From Posidonia oceanica (lineage: Eukaryota; Streptophyta; Magnoliopsida; Alismatales; Posidoniaceae): DNA of 64,000 nt. How positions within the stretch are numbered: the stretch's first letter is position 1; the number at the start of each line of letters is the position of its first letter. Below are positions 32,235 through 44,850 of the stretch, piece after piece. The stretch is from the NCBI GenBank assembly GCA_037176725.1, contig JAZBRS010000060.1:51860001-51924000 (forward strand), written 5' to 3'. The notes below the pieces were generated by a model. It saw only the letters and a program-made list of their open reading frames with translations, made no database searches and was not told the DNA's origin. A program made the position numbers and the translations under genes.

Positions 32235-34699
32235 CTAGTGACCTCGGGAGGGAGGTGCTGGGTCCGCCCCTACGCTGTTGATGCTGTCGGCGAGATCCAC
32301 TGTTGGTAGTGCGGGGAGCACTGGGGCTGCTAGATCTGCTGATGGCAGTGCGGGGAGCACTAGGGCAGCTGATGCTGGAGGAGAAGCTAACTTGGATGCT
32401 GTTGCGACTAGGCTTGCTGTCGATTTTGCCGTTGCTCTTCCGAGCGTCCCCTGGGCAAACAGGGAGAGGTAGGAAGAGAAGATTGTGCCAACGGGATCGG
32501 AAGGATCCACTGGGGCAGAGCTGGACTCGGAGAAGATATGGGTAAGCCCCCGAGGTTCCAGCATTTGCAGAGCTTGCAGGCTTAGAAGAGGAAGGGCCAG
32601 CTACGCTAGGGTGTGCAAGTGCATGAGCAGCCTCCTGCGAACTGACAACGAGGGTCCCGTTGTCAATCAGGTCCTAAACGACATCTTGGAGAGTGAAACG
32701 TCGAGTGCCCTGTGGCTCGATGGTAATCACAATGCTTGCTCGCATTGTACCACCTCGAAAGAGGATTCGGTGGTGGGTGAGTTTCCGGGAGCCTCAGAAG
32801 CGACGCGACCTGGGGAAAGACGGCGCTTAGCGGTTCACCAAGTGGGGTGAAGTCGCTCTTAGCGTGGCAGACTCGTCTCTGCTTAGGTTGTTGTCCTTGC
32901 TGAGTTGGTGCAACATGATGCACCGGCTCAATGGTGATAGTGTGTGCAGTGGGTGCATAAATAGGTACGTGCACTAGCGGAAAAGGGTCTGGCTGACCTT
33001 CTGCGAAGGCAGGCACTACGGGAGGGTCAGCGCATGCGACGGTGTGCTGCTCGAAGCAGTCGGAAGCAGAGTTGCTGCTGCTGTTGCTGCTGCGGCGATT
33101 GCTGGTGGTGTTGGCCTGCTTAGCCAATGCAGAAAGTCTAGGGAAATGCCCACTTCATAGTGAGCTTTCCACGCGGACGCTAGCCCTAATCAGCGATGCA
33201 AAGCTAGTGATGTGCTGGATGCAAAGCAGAGTCCCAGTCACTGGCAGCGCCCCTTTGATGATCATCTCGATAGAATCCTCCTCGGAAGGTCTATCTCTGA
33301 CCTAGGCAGCTGTGGAGCGCCAGCGACCGACATACTCCCCGAATGGCTCTTGGGGCCTCTACTGGATGGCGACGAGATCCTCCCGCTTGGGGATCAAGTC
33401 GAGGTTGAATGCATACTGCTCAAGGAAAGCCTGAGAAAGACCAGTCCAAGTCTGAACTGTAGCCATGTCGAAGGACGTGAACCACTTGAGCGTGGGGCTG
33501 GTCGAACTCTTTTGGAATAGGCAGATAAGGAGCCTCTCATCAGCCTAGAGCTGAGCAAGGTCCCCGCAGTATGCCTTCAGATGCGAGATGGGGCAGCCTC
33601 TACCATTGTATTTATCGAAGTCTGCGATGCAAAACTTCGAAGGGAGTGCGGCCTCTGGAAAGAGACAGAGGTTGCGAAATTGGTAAGGTTGGTGGTCCTG
33701 GCCTTGCACTTGATGAACTGCTCTCTCTAGATCACCCAACCTAGTAAGGAAGGCATCTCAGGCTGCTGCTGGCGATGGTCGTGCAGTAGAGGCGGGGACC
33801 ACGTATGCTGTGCGGGTCGTGCGAGAGCGCTCCTCTGGATCCACCGTCACACCACCTGGTGTCATAGCATGAGGGCCAGCATACCCGAGCGAGGGTGTAA
33901 GGCACGGTGTTATGTATGTAGGAGCTTGAATCTGATGCAAAGAAGATGGATAGATAGAATGCTGTGCAGTGTAAGGTGCAGTGCGGGGGAGCAGCAGCTG
34001 TTGCACCGGCACGGCGCCGGGCAACGGGCCTGAGGGGTGCTGTGCTCCTGCCAATCCAGAAGACTGGCCACCAAAGAAAGGAGTTGCATGCTGTGCAAAG
34101 TGTTGTGCAGGTGCTGGAGGCCGATAATGCGCTCCCATCACCGAAGCTGTGAGGAGCCGGGGCGATGGAAACAGCGGAAGTGCAGTGTAGTGTGCCTGCA
34201 GGGCTACAGAAGGCGGCACCGGAACCTCAGGGGTTGAATGGGAAGAGCAGGCCACAGTCGGGTTGAGTGCGAGAGCCATGCTTCGCAGCTTATCGGCCTT
34301 AGCCAATAAATGCTGTGCTTGCGAGGCAAAGAAAGCATCGACCGACGGGCCAAGACGCAAAGGGGTGTCAGGCAAAGGGGGCACGGAAACCAAGGAAGCA
34401 ATAGGAGTGGATCGTACGCAAGAGGCAGCCGCAGAAGGCCAGATTCCCTAAACGGGAAGGCCCCAGGATGGAACAGAAGGCGACGCTCCTGGAGCCTGAG
34501 TGGCGATCACCGCGGTAGACTTGGTGACAAGCTCCAGGTCGGCTAGGGTCGACCCTTGATCCAGATAGAGGGGCTGGGAAGTCTCTTGCACCAGAAATGG
34601 AGAGGAGACAAGGGACGTCAAAGCAGGGGAAGGAGAGACCGAAGTCGGTATCTCCCCTGACGCCAAAGAGGCAGAGGGCTCACCGGTATGCTGGGCCAT
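32235..34699 (-). pseudogene. gag: gag of element C
   Basis: It starts MAQHTGEPSASLASGE at 34699, as in B. Open pieces at 34699-34448, 34393-33758, 33739-33545, 33127-32663 and 32564-32235 together cover the same protein as B, with FDKYNGRGCPISHLKAY in the capsid-like core and YNASKHCDYHRATGHST at the zinc-knuckle-like site. There, C has a deletion after the second His, so the last Cys is lost. Stops and frameshifts separate the pieces. C keeps the region near 34010 that B has deleted. Confidence 0.85.
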
Positions 34700-35837
34700 A
34701 GCGGACGGCGAGCGAGTGCCAAAAAGGTTTGCAGCTGAAAGCTAGGGCACAAGACCTAAGGAGAGCTATTGCCGGAGGTGACAGATAGCTCAAAGACAAA
34801 GAGGGATGCTCAGGATCCTGGCTAAAGGAACCCGTACCTACCTGCAAAACCAATAAACACGTTAGAGGTTGGATGCAAAAGAGAGTTATTAGGGGTGGCA
34901 TGATGCAGATGAATGCCCTAATATGCGCTCTCTCACCATGCATGTCCTGAGTAGATGACCTACCAAGACGCACTTAGGGGTAATGGGATTATGCAGACTC
35001 TAGGTCAGAAAATAAGGCTCCCGTCTCGACCTTGCCAAAGCTTAGGTATAACGGGTGGTGCGTTGGGGGCCTCGACCCTGCCAAAAGCATGGGTGGTACC
35101 CTCCACTAGCATTGACGCGACCCCTGACAAGGGGGGACAGACCGACTGACTTGCGCCATGCCAAAGCAGTAGGGCAAGAGGCCGGGACCGTCCTTCTCAG
35201 ACTGTAGGTTGACTTAGATGAGAAGAATGCATGCTTTCTAAAATGCTGATGTAAATGCTTTAGAGTGTTTTACTTGCGTTTTATTAACCAAAGGGGAAAA
35301 ATTGCAAGTTTTGGCTCTAGTTGTGCTTAAATGCTATTGCTTTGCTTTATTGTGGCTTTTAGATTAAGCAAGAGGGGAGGCAAGCAAGTTTCTACTATCC
35401 TAGGCATGGCATATGCGAAAGAGAGAGAAACAAGAAGTCATGGCATGCGAGCAATTCACACAGAAAGGCAAAAAACATGTGCATGGCATGTGCAAGTGTG
35501 TGTGGACATGATAGTGAAAGGGAAAGCACTTATCATATCAAAAGGCAAGTATGCATGGCATGTGCGTGCATGGTGGCATAGCATGTGTGTGAAACAAAGC
35601 ATTTATCACACAAAAAGCATGCATAGTGTGCCAAGCAGGTATTTAGGCCTGTAATGAGAAAATAAAGCAGCGCAAACAAGCATGGCATAAAGCAAGTAAG
35701 TAAACAAGCAGGCAAGTAAGCAAGCAAGGCATGCAAGAGCATAAGGCAAGCAAAAGCACAAAAGCAAGCAGCGAGAAGGCCAAGACGAAAGCCGGAGTCT
35801 GGAATCCTCAGCGGAGCATCCGCTGATGATTCCCATC
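34700..35837 (-). other. Leader of element C
   Basis: Homologous throughout to the leader of B. It contains the splice acceptor-like TTGGTTTTGCAG (near 34850, minus), the shared block (34965-35215), two GATAAGTGC/CACATGCCATGC units and CTTGC repeats next to the primer site. Confidence 0.65.
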
Positions 35838-35855
35838 TCCCCAGCAGAGTCGCCA
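35838..35855 (-). promoter_or_regulatory. Primer binding site of element C
   Basis: TGGCGACTCTGCTGGGGA in element orientation, one mismatch to the tRNA-Arg(ACG) 3' end, one base inside the LTR. Confidence 0.9.
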
Positions 35856-35856
35856 C

Positions 35857-38800
35857 TGTAGTAATCCTGAAGTTCTGATCGTCCATGCACGATGCCAAAG
35901 CTCGCATGCACCAATCAAAATAGGCTCACTATATGCGGCAGGATTTGAGGGAAGAAATTTGACTCGGAAACGCTGGCAAAAAGAAGAAAAAGAAATGATA
36001 AGATAAATCGGAGTCGCCACCATGTCCATTAGATTGGGAGACAAGGAAAATCGAGGGAAATGCATGAAAAGACATGCAAAGCAGATGCAAAGAGGAGTGC
36101 AAAGAGATGCAATGCAATGCAATGCTACGCGATGCTATGACTCGTGCCTAGGATGAAGGAAAAGGTCGATGCAGGCCAAGAGAAAGGGCAAGGACTCCTG
36201 TTACGCACGGGAAAGGTGTTAGGCACCCCCGATACGTCTGAGAATCGGTCTTTCTTAAGCAATCTCGATCGCTAATGTAGGAAGATGCTTGCCTAGTGCC
36301 TAAATGCAATGAATGTCTGATTGATATGCATGAGAAATAAACGTGCTATCTCTGTGCTCAGCAGCGCTACTAGTGTTCTGAACTGGGCGAACCCTGGTTC
36401 GTGAGAACTCTTAGGCAATAAGCATCATTGCCCTAATGCAAATGCTGGCAATAAAACAAAACAGCAATGAAAACATGCAATGCAAAGGAAGATGAAAACG
36501 GGTGCGGAAAATGATGCAAATAGTACGAAAGCGGTGCAGAAAACAATGCAAAAGTGGCACAGAAAACGGTGCAAAAGTGACAAGCAGATAAAGGTGTGAA
36601 AGCGATGCAAAGGCAGTGTGAAAGCGAGTCTAAGGCAAAAACCACGAGAAAGTGTGCAAGGTGAGGTGCAAAATTAAAACAGGGGGGCAGGCAACGTGCA
36701 TAGGTGCTACAGCATGCATAAGAAGCAATAAAACATGGAAAACGGCAAATGAAACCAAATCGGCATTTTAAAAACCAAGTTCAGCCAACTGCAAGCGTTG
36801 GACGCAGCAACTTCTGCGTCCAATGTTGGACGCTGGCATTGCTGGCGTCCAACACCTGCTGGAGGCAAACAGCATGCAGTTTTGGAAAGTTGATGCATTC
36901 TAGCTATATAAATGTGATGCAGATGCAGAGATGCAGTAGAATGGGTGCAAAGCATGTTAAGCAGTCAAGGCAACGAATCAGAAACAAGCTCAGAACAGGA
37001 TGCAAGCAAAGATCAGCATTTAAACAAGCAGGGCGTTGGACGCCTGATAGCATGGCGTCCAACGTTAGACGCTAGAGAGATTAGCATCCAACACAGGCCA
37101 AAGGACAGCATAGCAAATCAACATACAGATGATGAACAAAATATGCAAGCATGCATTTAGGCTACTGTAAACAAGTATAGGCTAAACATGCAAGCATAGG
37201 ATATGAAAAATCCAAGAAAAACAACATCTGCAATGCATGCAAGGAATAAAGCTCAACCAGAGCATTGGAAGAAAGCTACACCTGCGTCCAATGTTGGACG
37301 CGAGGAACAGCAGCGTACAACGTACTGGGAGGCACAATCAAACAAAAACCCTGCATAAAACTTGGATATAAACCATAAAAGCTGAGGAGCAGTTGCTATG
37401 AAGGCTAAGCAAGCATACAAGCGCAGAGATCATGCAAACATAGGGATCAGAGCATCATGCAAGCATTTAAACAAGAGTAACTAAGCAGCGACGTAAGACA
37501 CTGGTAGCAGCAGCGTCCAACGTAGGACGCTGAAGCTCCCAACGTCCAACACATGAAGGATGCAAACCTACTTGCAAAGGGGGAGCTCAACTCTAAACCC
37601 CACTTAAACATGCATGCAAGCTACTGAGGACACGCCAGATCAAGAAAAACCACTTATACCAAGCATATAATCCAAAGTATGCAGAGGAATAAAGGGGTAA
37701 AAACCCACAAAAATTAGCATGCAACTTGAGAGGAGACTAGCAAGCTTAAACATGGTTGCTATAGGGGCCAGGCATCACTAAACATGCATGGATCATGTAT
37801 AAATCTCAAAAATAAGCAACATGCAAGCATGGCAGCAGATATAAGCAAGCAGATAAGTACGACGCTGGACTCTCCAACGTCCAACGTTGGACGCGAGAGT
37901 TCCAGCGTCCAACACAGGCAGACAGCAGATTAATCATGGAACATGCAATATTGATTCAAGATGGGATCAAAACATGAAAGCAGACATGGCACAGCATCTG
38001 TAAGCATGTAAGGAAAGCATGCAGAACAAACTCATAAAAAGCAAGCAAAGCAAAACATGGTAAGTTTTAAAGCAAAATCAAAGCAAAGGAAGACAAGGCA
38101 CAGCAGGGTGTTGGACGCTGCTCTTGCCACGTCCAACGTTGGACGCACCAAGCTGCGCGTCCAACAAGTCGGGAATCCTCTCGGCCAAGGATAGTGGCCA
38201 AATCGGCCAAAAGGCTTCAAACAAACTTGCTAGGAAGCAAGTGGGGCCGACGACGAGCATGGTGGTATGCTCAGCGTCAGAAATGGGCGGGTGGATTGCT
38301 CCACCCACCTCCTCCTCTTTGCGGCCGGCGGCCGAGGCTTTTCCAACCAACCAAGGAAGCGTGCGTGTGTACTAACTATCCTAGCATGTTACTACGTGCA
38401 TGTGCTAGCTAAGGGGAAGGAATTCTTACCTGGTTGTGGCCCAGAAGGCGTGTTTGCACTTACGGCCGGCGCTGCAGAAGTTGGCGGCAAGGCTACTTCG
38501 GCGAGCTTGCTTGGCATGCTGGGGGCTCGGGAGAAGTTGCTGGAGGTTGGGGAGCGATCGTGGGAGATCGCTGGAGCTCTAGGAGTGATCGAATTGTCAA
38601 GGGAATCGCTATGGTGTGCTGTGCCCTCTCGTGAAGACGGCTATTTGGACTGGTTTTGTTGGGTTCCAGTGGGTGGAGGCCAAGGTTGCAGGGGCTTTGC
38701 AGCAATGGCAGAGGCATGGCAAGCTTGCTGAGGGAGGGAAGGCCACGAGGCATGGCAGGCGAGGGTGTGGAGCTTGTCAGAAGGGCGAGCAAGTCCTGGT

Positions 38801-39291
38801 GGTGGCAGGAGGAGGCGGCCAAAGTCAGTGACCGCGGTGAGAGTGGATGTCACGCTGCGGCGGAGGAGATGGCTTGGCAGGGCAGTTACTCGGCCTTGGC
38901 AGCTAGTGGCTAACTGTAGTGAGGTGAGGAGATGGGTAGTAAGTGTGTACGGGCGGCGGAGGGGACGGGAGGTGAGCCAAAGGTGGTCGAGCAGCCGCTG
39001 CAACTCTGACTCGTTGGACGCTGGTGCAAAGCACGTCCAATGTTGGACGCTGCCAATGCCAGCGTTCAACAAGCCAGAGTGGCAAAAGGCCAAAGTTGGG
39101 CTTAGGCCTTGGCTTAAAATGGTTTAAAAAGTGTAAAAGGCTTAGGTTGATGGTTTTGGGTTTAGGTGGGGTTTTAGGTTTGGTTTTGGGTAGAAATGGG
39201 TTAGTTTGAAAAAAAGAGAGCCATCCCAGAGTCCAAGCAAGCCTGCAGGAGAAACCACCATCTTCCAGGCTATCAGAATAGGGTGTCTACC
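35857..39291 (-). repeat. 5' LTR of element C, 3.4 kb
   Basis: It begins GGTAGACACCC at 39291 (terminal T changed) and ends GGATTACTACA at 35857. The arrangement is as in B: hairpin pair at 39013/39042 about 220 bp from the start, GC-rich segment, splice donor near 38425, more hairpin pairs (38110, 37857, 37035, 36797, with remnants near 37283 and 37510) and the conserved block at 36174-36258. It is clearly more diverged from B than B's LTRs are from each other. Confidence 0.88.
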
Positions 39292-40400
39292 GCTGTCTGG
39301 GAGATGAATGGCTCGCCGGACCAAATCTCCGGGCTAGAAGCTTATGGGCCTAACCTTCTTCTGGTATGCTCTGGCTACTCGCTTCTGATAACACTGGGCA
39401 TGATGCATGGCTTGCAGCCTATGTTCATCAATCAGGTTTAGCTGGATGCAGCGGTCTTCGACCCATTCTGCCTCCTCCAGCTCAGCTTCTCGTAGGATCA
39501 ACAGTGAGGGGATCTCTACTTCAACAGGTAGCACTGCCTCCATGCCGTACACCAGCGAGCACGGGGTTGCTCCTGTCGAGGTCCGGACTGATGTCCTGTA
39601 CGCCCATAGCGAGTACGGAAGCTTGTCATGCCAGTCCTTATGTGTCTCTACCATCTTTTTCAAGATCTTTACAAGGTTTTTGTTGGCAGACTCCACTGCG
39701 CCATTCATCTATGGCCGATAAGGCGAGGATTGGTGATGCTTGTTCTTAAAGCTCTGAAGATAGTCTTCGATCCTCCTGGCTATGATGTTCGTGCCATTGT
39801 CAGAGATGACGATGTGTGGGACCCCATACCGGGCAATAATGTTGTTCTGGATGAATTTCTCCGTAGTCGCGGCTTGTAGGAGGCTGCTTCCACCAACTTG
39901 GTAAAGTAGTCAATCGCCACAAGGATAAAGCGATGACCATTGGAGGCTGTAGGATGGACTGCTCCGACAACATCGATGCCCCAGGTCAGGAATGGCCATG
40001 ACGATGACATGCTGCGTAGCTGTTGTGGGGGAGCATGGATGAAGTTCCCATGGATCTGACAATTATGGCATCTGCGCACAAACTGGCAGCAAGCTGCCTC
40101 CATGGTTGACCAGAAGTAGCCCTGGAGCATGATCTTCTTAGTTGGCAACACACCGTTCATATGAGGGCTGCAGGTCCCTGCGTGGACTTGAAGCATCAGT
40201 GTGTCGGCCTCTCTCTTGCCTACGCAGTGTAGGAGCATCTGGTTGTAGGATCTTCTGTAGAGATGTCCTGCTCTTAGCACATACTTTAACGCCAGACGCG
40301 CCAAAGTCTTTCTGTCTGCTGCTGAGGCGTAAGGTGGGAGGCTGCCAGATTCTAGGAAGACCTTGATGTCATGGTACCATGGCTGCTCTTCTGCTGGATC
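39292..40400 (-). pseudogene. pol: Integrase domain of element D, truncated by C
   Basis: The zinc-binding part (VHAGTCSPHMNG, CHNCQIHGN) and the first catalytic Asp (TWGIDVVGAVHPTASNGHR) lie in the piece ending at 39780. A frameshift follows. The piece 39708-39334 has the catalytic Glu in MNGAVESANKN, directly after a Gln-to-stop change. The protein breaks off after AIHLPD at the LTR of C. Confidence 0.9.
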
Positions 40401-40890
40401 CGCCTCTTCTATGCTCATGCAATGCGTAGGCTGCTCCATGCAAGTGACTGATACGTCCACTGCACGATCTTCAGATATGCTGAGCCAAGATGCCAAGGTT
40501 ACCAGCGCATCTACATATGCATTCCTTGCTCTATTCATGTACGTGAAGCGGACGCTCTCGAACTCCTCAATGAGCTTCAGTAGATGTTCACGATAAGGCA
40601 CGAGCTTTGGATCCTTTGTCTTCCAGTCGTCATTTACCTGGGAGATCACCAACATTGCATCACCGTGCGCGTGCAATTTCCGCACTTCATGCTCGAGTAT
40701 GACTTTCAGCCCTAGGATGCACACTTCATATTCTGCTTTGTTGTTGGTGCATTCAAAGGTCAGCTTCCTTGCGAAGGGGATCAGCTACCCCTAAGCCGTT
40801 GCTAATACAGCGCTCACGCCTCGACCTCACCTATTGACGGTGCCATCAAAGTATAGCTGCCACTGCTATTCGTCTTTAGAGTCTTTCTGC
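40401..40890 (-). pseudogene. pol: Archaeal-type RNase H domain of element D pol
   Basis: The order of motifs is as in A: YFDG near 40850, MCILGLKV, HGDAMLVISQVNDDW and RARNAYVDALVTLAS. Several stops interrupt 40890-40725; from 40724 the frame is open into the integrase. Confidence 0.85.
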
Positions 40891-40937
40891 TCAAAATCCT
40901 CCATGGTGAACAGGATGTCCTCATCGAGGAACTGTGT

Positions 40938-42450
40938 CTATAGAGGCTGGTATTCAGGTAGTGGGAAGTCAGCATGATGATCTGCCAAGGCTTGCCCCTT
41001 CATGGACTTCTGTGTGACGAAGGTGATGTAGTACTGAAAGAGCAACACCTGCCACTTGATGCATCGACCCACCATGGCTGGCTTCTGGAAGAGGAACTTC
41101 ATTGGGTCATGCTGGCATAAAAGCTGAACTGAATAGGCCATCATGTAATGCCTTAGTTTTTGCACCGCCCAGACAAGGGATAAGCAGACCTTCTCTATGG
41201 TGCTGTACCTGGCTTTGCAATCATTAAATTTCTTGCTCAGGTAATAGATGGCTCATTCCTTTCTGCCTGATTCATCATGTTGGCCCAAGACTGCGCCCAT
41301 GGAATGTTGAGTGGTAGACAAGTACAGAAGCAGAGGTCGCCCTGGGGTGGGGGGAACCAGGACCGGAGGCTTGATAAGGAGCTGCTTGATCATGTCAAAT
41401 GCAGCCTGGCACTCGTCGCTCCAGTTGATTTGCGCATTCTTCCTCAGTAGCTTGAATATCGGTTCACAGATGAGAGTGAGCTGTGCTATGAACTGACTAA
41501 TGTATTGCAATCACCCCAACAGTCCTTGGATCTCCTTTTCAGTTCTGGAGAGTGGCATTTCCACGATGGCTCTTTGCTTGCTTGGATCCACCTCAATTCC
41601 CCTTTGGCTGACAACATAACCCAGGAGCTTTCCGGACGATACCCCGAATAGATACTTGTTGGGGTTGAGGCAAAGCTTGTATTTCGTCAAGCAATCAAAG
41701 AGCTTTTTCAAGCAGGCAAGGTGATCCTTAGGCTCTCTGGACTTGGCAATTATATCATCCTCGTAGACCTCGACTTCTTGGTGCATGAGGTCATGGAACA
41801 GTGATGTCATTGCCCTCTGATAAGTTGCCCCCGCATTTTTAAGCCCAAATGGCATCACTTGATAGCAAAAGACTCCCCAAGGGGTGATAAAGGATGACTT
41901 TTCCATGTCTTCTTCTACCATTCTGATCTGATTATAGCCAGAGAAGTCGTCCATGAAGGAGAGCATTTTGTGGCCCGCTGTGTTGTCAACTAGGACGTCA
42001 ATGTGTGGTAGTGGAAAGTCGTCCTTGGGACTTGCCTTGTTCAAATCTCTGTAGCTGATGCACATGCGGACCCGACCGTCTTTCTTTGGCACTAGCACAA
42101 CATTAGCAAGCCACTCTGGGTACAGGATGACCTTGAGGAAACTGACATTATGTTGCTTCATGATCTCTTCTTTGATCTTGAGCAGCCATTGCGGTCGCCA
42201 TCTTCTGAGTTTCTGCTTCACTGGCTTTACGTCTGGCTTTAGCGGCTGAGTGTGTACCACTATTTCCACGTCGAGGCCGACCAAGTCATCATAACTCCAG
42301 GCGAAGACGTCTGCATATTCCCAGAGGGAAGCTATAAACTCTGCTCTGGCCTGGGGTGACTGTTGGGCGTTGATGCGAACCTCTTTAACCTCTTCAACTA
42401 TGCCAATGTTGATAACCTCCGTCTCTTCTTCAACGTGGAAGTTAGGGCCC
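40938..42450 (-). pseudogene. pol: Reverse transcriptase and first RNase H of element D
   Basis: Landmarks are VPKKDGRVRMCISYRDLN, FMDDFSGYNQI, PFGLKNAGATYQRAM and EVYEDDIIAK. The catalytic box reads YEDD instead of YVDD, as both Asp remain but the residue before them is Glu. A CGA-to-TGA-type stop at about 41511 and another near 41252 break the frame; the rest of RNase H continues to 40938 in the same frame. Confidence 0.92.
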
Positions 42451-43916
42451 TCTGGGTCATCATCATAGGGCTGGAACTCAGGTGGTGGTTCATCATTCTC
42501 ATCTACGTCTGTATTGTCCTCCTCCTCATATGCAATGAGTTCTAAGAGGATCTCCTTCTCGGTTGGGTCTGTGATATCGAAGAAGTGTATGTGTTCCGCT
42601 TTCTGGCCCTGATGATGCCTCAAAATGGTCACACTCACCCGAGTGTTTCTGTATGCTCGATGTGCGACCTCTGCTTGGGTAGCCTCTGGTCCTATTGATT
42701 GGTTTGGCTGATCTGCCTGTCTTGTTGCTGCTGCCACTGCTTGGGCTGCTGCCGTTGTTGTGGCTGCTGCTGTCTCCTCCTCTGCATTTTCTGATGTACT
42801 TGCGGGGAGTGTGTCGGACTGGAAGCTGTCCTCTAGGCGACTAATCTGTTTACTACCACCTGCTGCACTGCCTGAGTGGGGCATGTGCTGTATAAACCAT
42901 CTAGACCTGCCTCCCGACTGCAGAGTGATTAACTCATCTGGTGTAGTGGGTGCTACTATTGATTCTTCCACCAAGACCATGATAGATGGATGGTCTTTTT
43001 GTTGGGAGGGATCCGTGACCACGGCTTTCCCTTTCTTCACTGCCTGTTGCTTTACGGCATCCTCCACCAGTGCCATAAGCTGCTCTTGGAACAGTAGTTC
43101 CAAGTCTTTGAGCATGATGTCTACCAGAGCCTCTGTAGTCGCTCCATCCTCGTCATCTGAGGGTAAGTCGACATAGTAGGTGCTAATGGCCTCTTGAGAC
43201 TCTTGCTCAGCTGCTCCCTCGCCTGTGTGGATGCCTCTGGCTGTTAGCTGCACCACTAACTGGGGTGTCTGTTCCATTACCGGCTGCGCTGACTAACTGA
43301 CCGACTGATCTTCTAGCACGACTAACTGTGGCGCTGCGGCGATCAGGGATGCAAACAGACTGGCCAATGGTGCAACTGGCAGGTGTACTGCCAAAGTCAC
43401 TACTATGGCTAGAGGGGAGATAGATGTGCTCCTCTGGAGGGCTGATAGTTGGACGGTTGTGCCAGGCGGCAAAATGCCTACGTCCACTGGTGAAGGTGGT
43501 TGAATGGCTGGAGAAGCCGTGGGGGCCCACCACAAGACTTGATTTGCTAAGGCAGATGGTTGTATGGCTGGTGGAGCCACCTGTGTTGTTGGTGGTGCTG
43601 CTGATGAAGCGGGCTGAGTCACGAAGCTGCTTGAACTGGCTGACTGAACTACCAGAGAGGGTGACTGCTGTGCTGATGCGACTGTAGTCGCGAGCGAACT
43701 GGTGAACGATGCCTGAGGGTGCACTCCTAACCTTGAAGCTACTGTTGTTGCTGTCAAAGGTGCTGGCAAAACTGTAGAAGTGGGAGAGACTGTCAACTCT
43801 GACACAGAACTCGCTGATTCTACTACTGTATCAGTAGAAGGGAGAGTCAGGCAAACTAACTGAGATGTTGCTGGGCTAGACTGGACCTCTCTGTTGGTCT
43901 GATCTGCTTCCACCAT
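42451..43916 (-). pseudogene. Variable linker of element D
   Basis: Low-complexity Ala/Thr/Ser/Val/Gln-rich chain in frame with protease and reverse transcriptase, ending in acidic segments (LIAYEEEDN, FQPYDDDPEGPN) like those of A. The part 43277-42451 is open. Function unknown. Confidence 0.68.
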
Positions 43917-44150
43917 GCCAGAGAGCTCCTCATCTGAGTAGCAGTCCTCGATGCAGACCCACTCCTCTATCGGCAGTGGGGGACTCTGGCACGGCGCTTG
44001 TTGTGCTGCGACTTGGCTTTTATTTGGATCAAGGGCACCAGCATTGGTGAAGTTAGTGAGATCCTGAGGGATTGCAATCTTCTGATTCTTCGAGTGCAGG
44101 CGTTCATCTTCATGGGGCTGCCAGTCATACCCCTGACCTTCAGAGTCTCT

Positions 44151-44850
44151 TCACTCTTCGACTGCGATCGGCTCGGTGATCCCTTGGCCGTACCGCCTGA
44201 GTGGCGTTCCCTTCACGTAGCCCCACCTATGACAAAGGTTCTCAACCATTCGAAAGGGGTTGCTGTGAACAACCAGGCAGTTGACACGCTCAAGATCGAG
44301 GATATAGTTAACCGGCTCAAACCAATTAACGCGGTACAAAATATCAAAAGGCTTGGGATCAAACTGGACAGTCTATTGTGATACAGAAGAGACTGCCTCG
44401 ACTCACTCCTTATCGACGTTCTCCGCCATGACAACGACAATGTCGTCGCCCCAATGGAACTTGATCATGCAGTGGAGGGTCAAGGGGATGACTTAATGCT
44501 TGTGCAACCAAGGGCGCCCAAGCAGGAGATTAAAAGTGGGTTCCAAGTCGACGATGTAGAATTCCACATCGAATACGACTGGGCCAATAGTAAGGGGAAT
44601 AATCAGAATCCCCAAAGAGTCATGGTGTGTGTTGTCAAAAGCTGTCATTCCCTTTGTGGCTGGCGTGATATCCTCGGCCTTGAATCCGAGCTTCATTACT
44701 GTGTGCAAGGGGCAGACATTAAGGCATGCACCGTTATCAACTAGCGTTAGGAGAATGCAGAAGTTTTTAAACTGCACCGTGATGAAGAGGGGTTGGTTAT
44801 AGTTAATTCCCATTGGAGGCAGCTCATCACTTGAAAAAGAGATGACCTAG
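44151..44850 (-). pseudogene. pol: Aspartic protease domain of element D
   Basis: The piece 44813-44493 contains LTLVDNGACLNVCPL, the active-site region, and ends LLLGRPWLHKH before a stop. The piece 44339-44151 continues in frame. The homologous stretch of A is 6825-6148. Confidence 0.85.

Larger units (their letters stand above)
30548..39291 (-). mobile_element. Element C: gag-only Tat-like element, main part
   Basis: In element order C has LTR (39291-35857), primer site, leader, gag (34699-32235) and the first 1.7 kb of tail (32234-30548). The tail matches B from about 24475 to 26516; its continuation is at 17640-17010. C and B are one family with different amounts of decay. C's LTR end lies in the integrase of D, in the same orientation as D, so C inserted into D. 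Confidence 0.85.
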
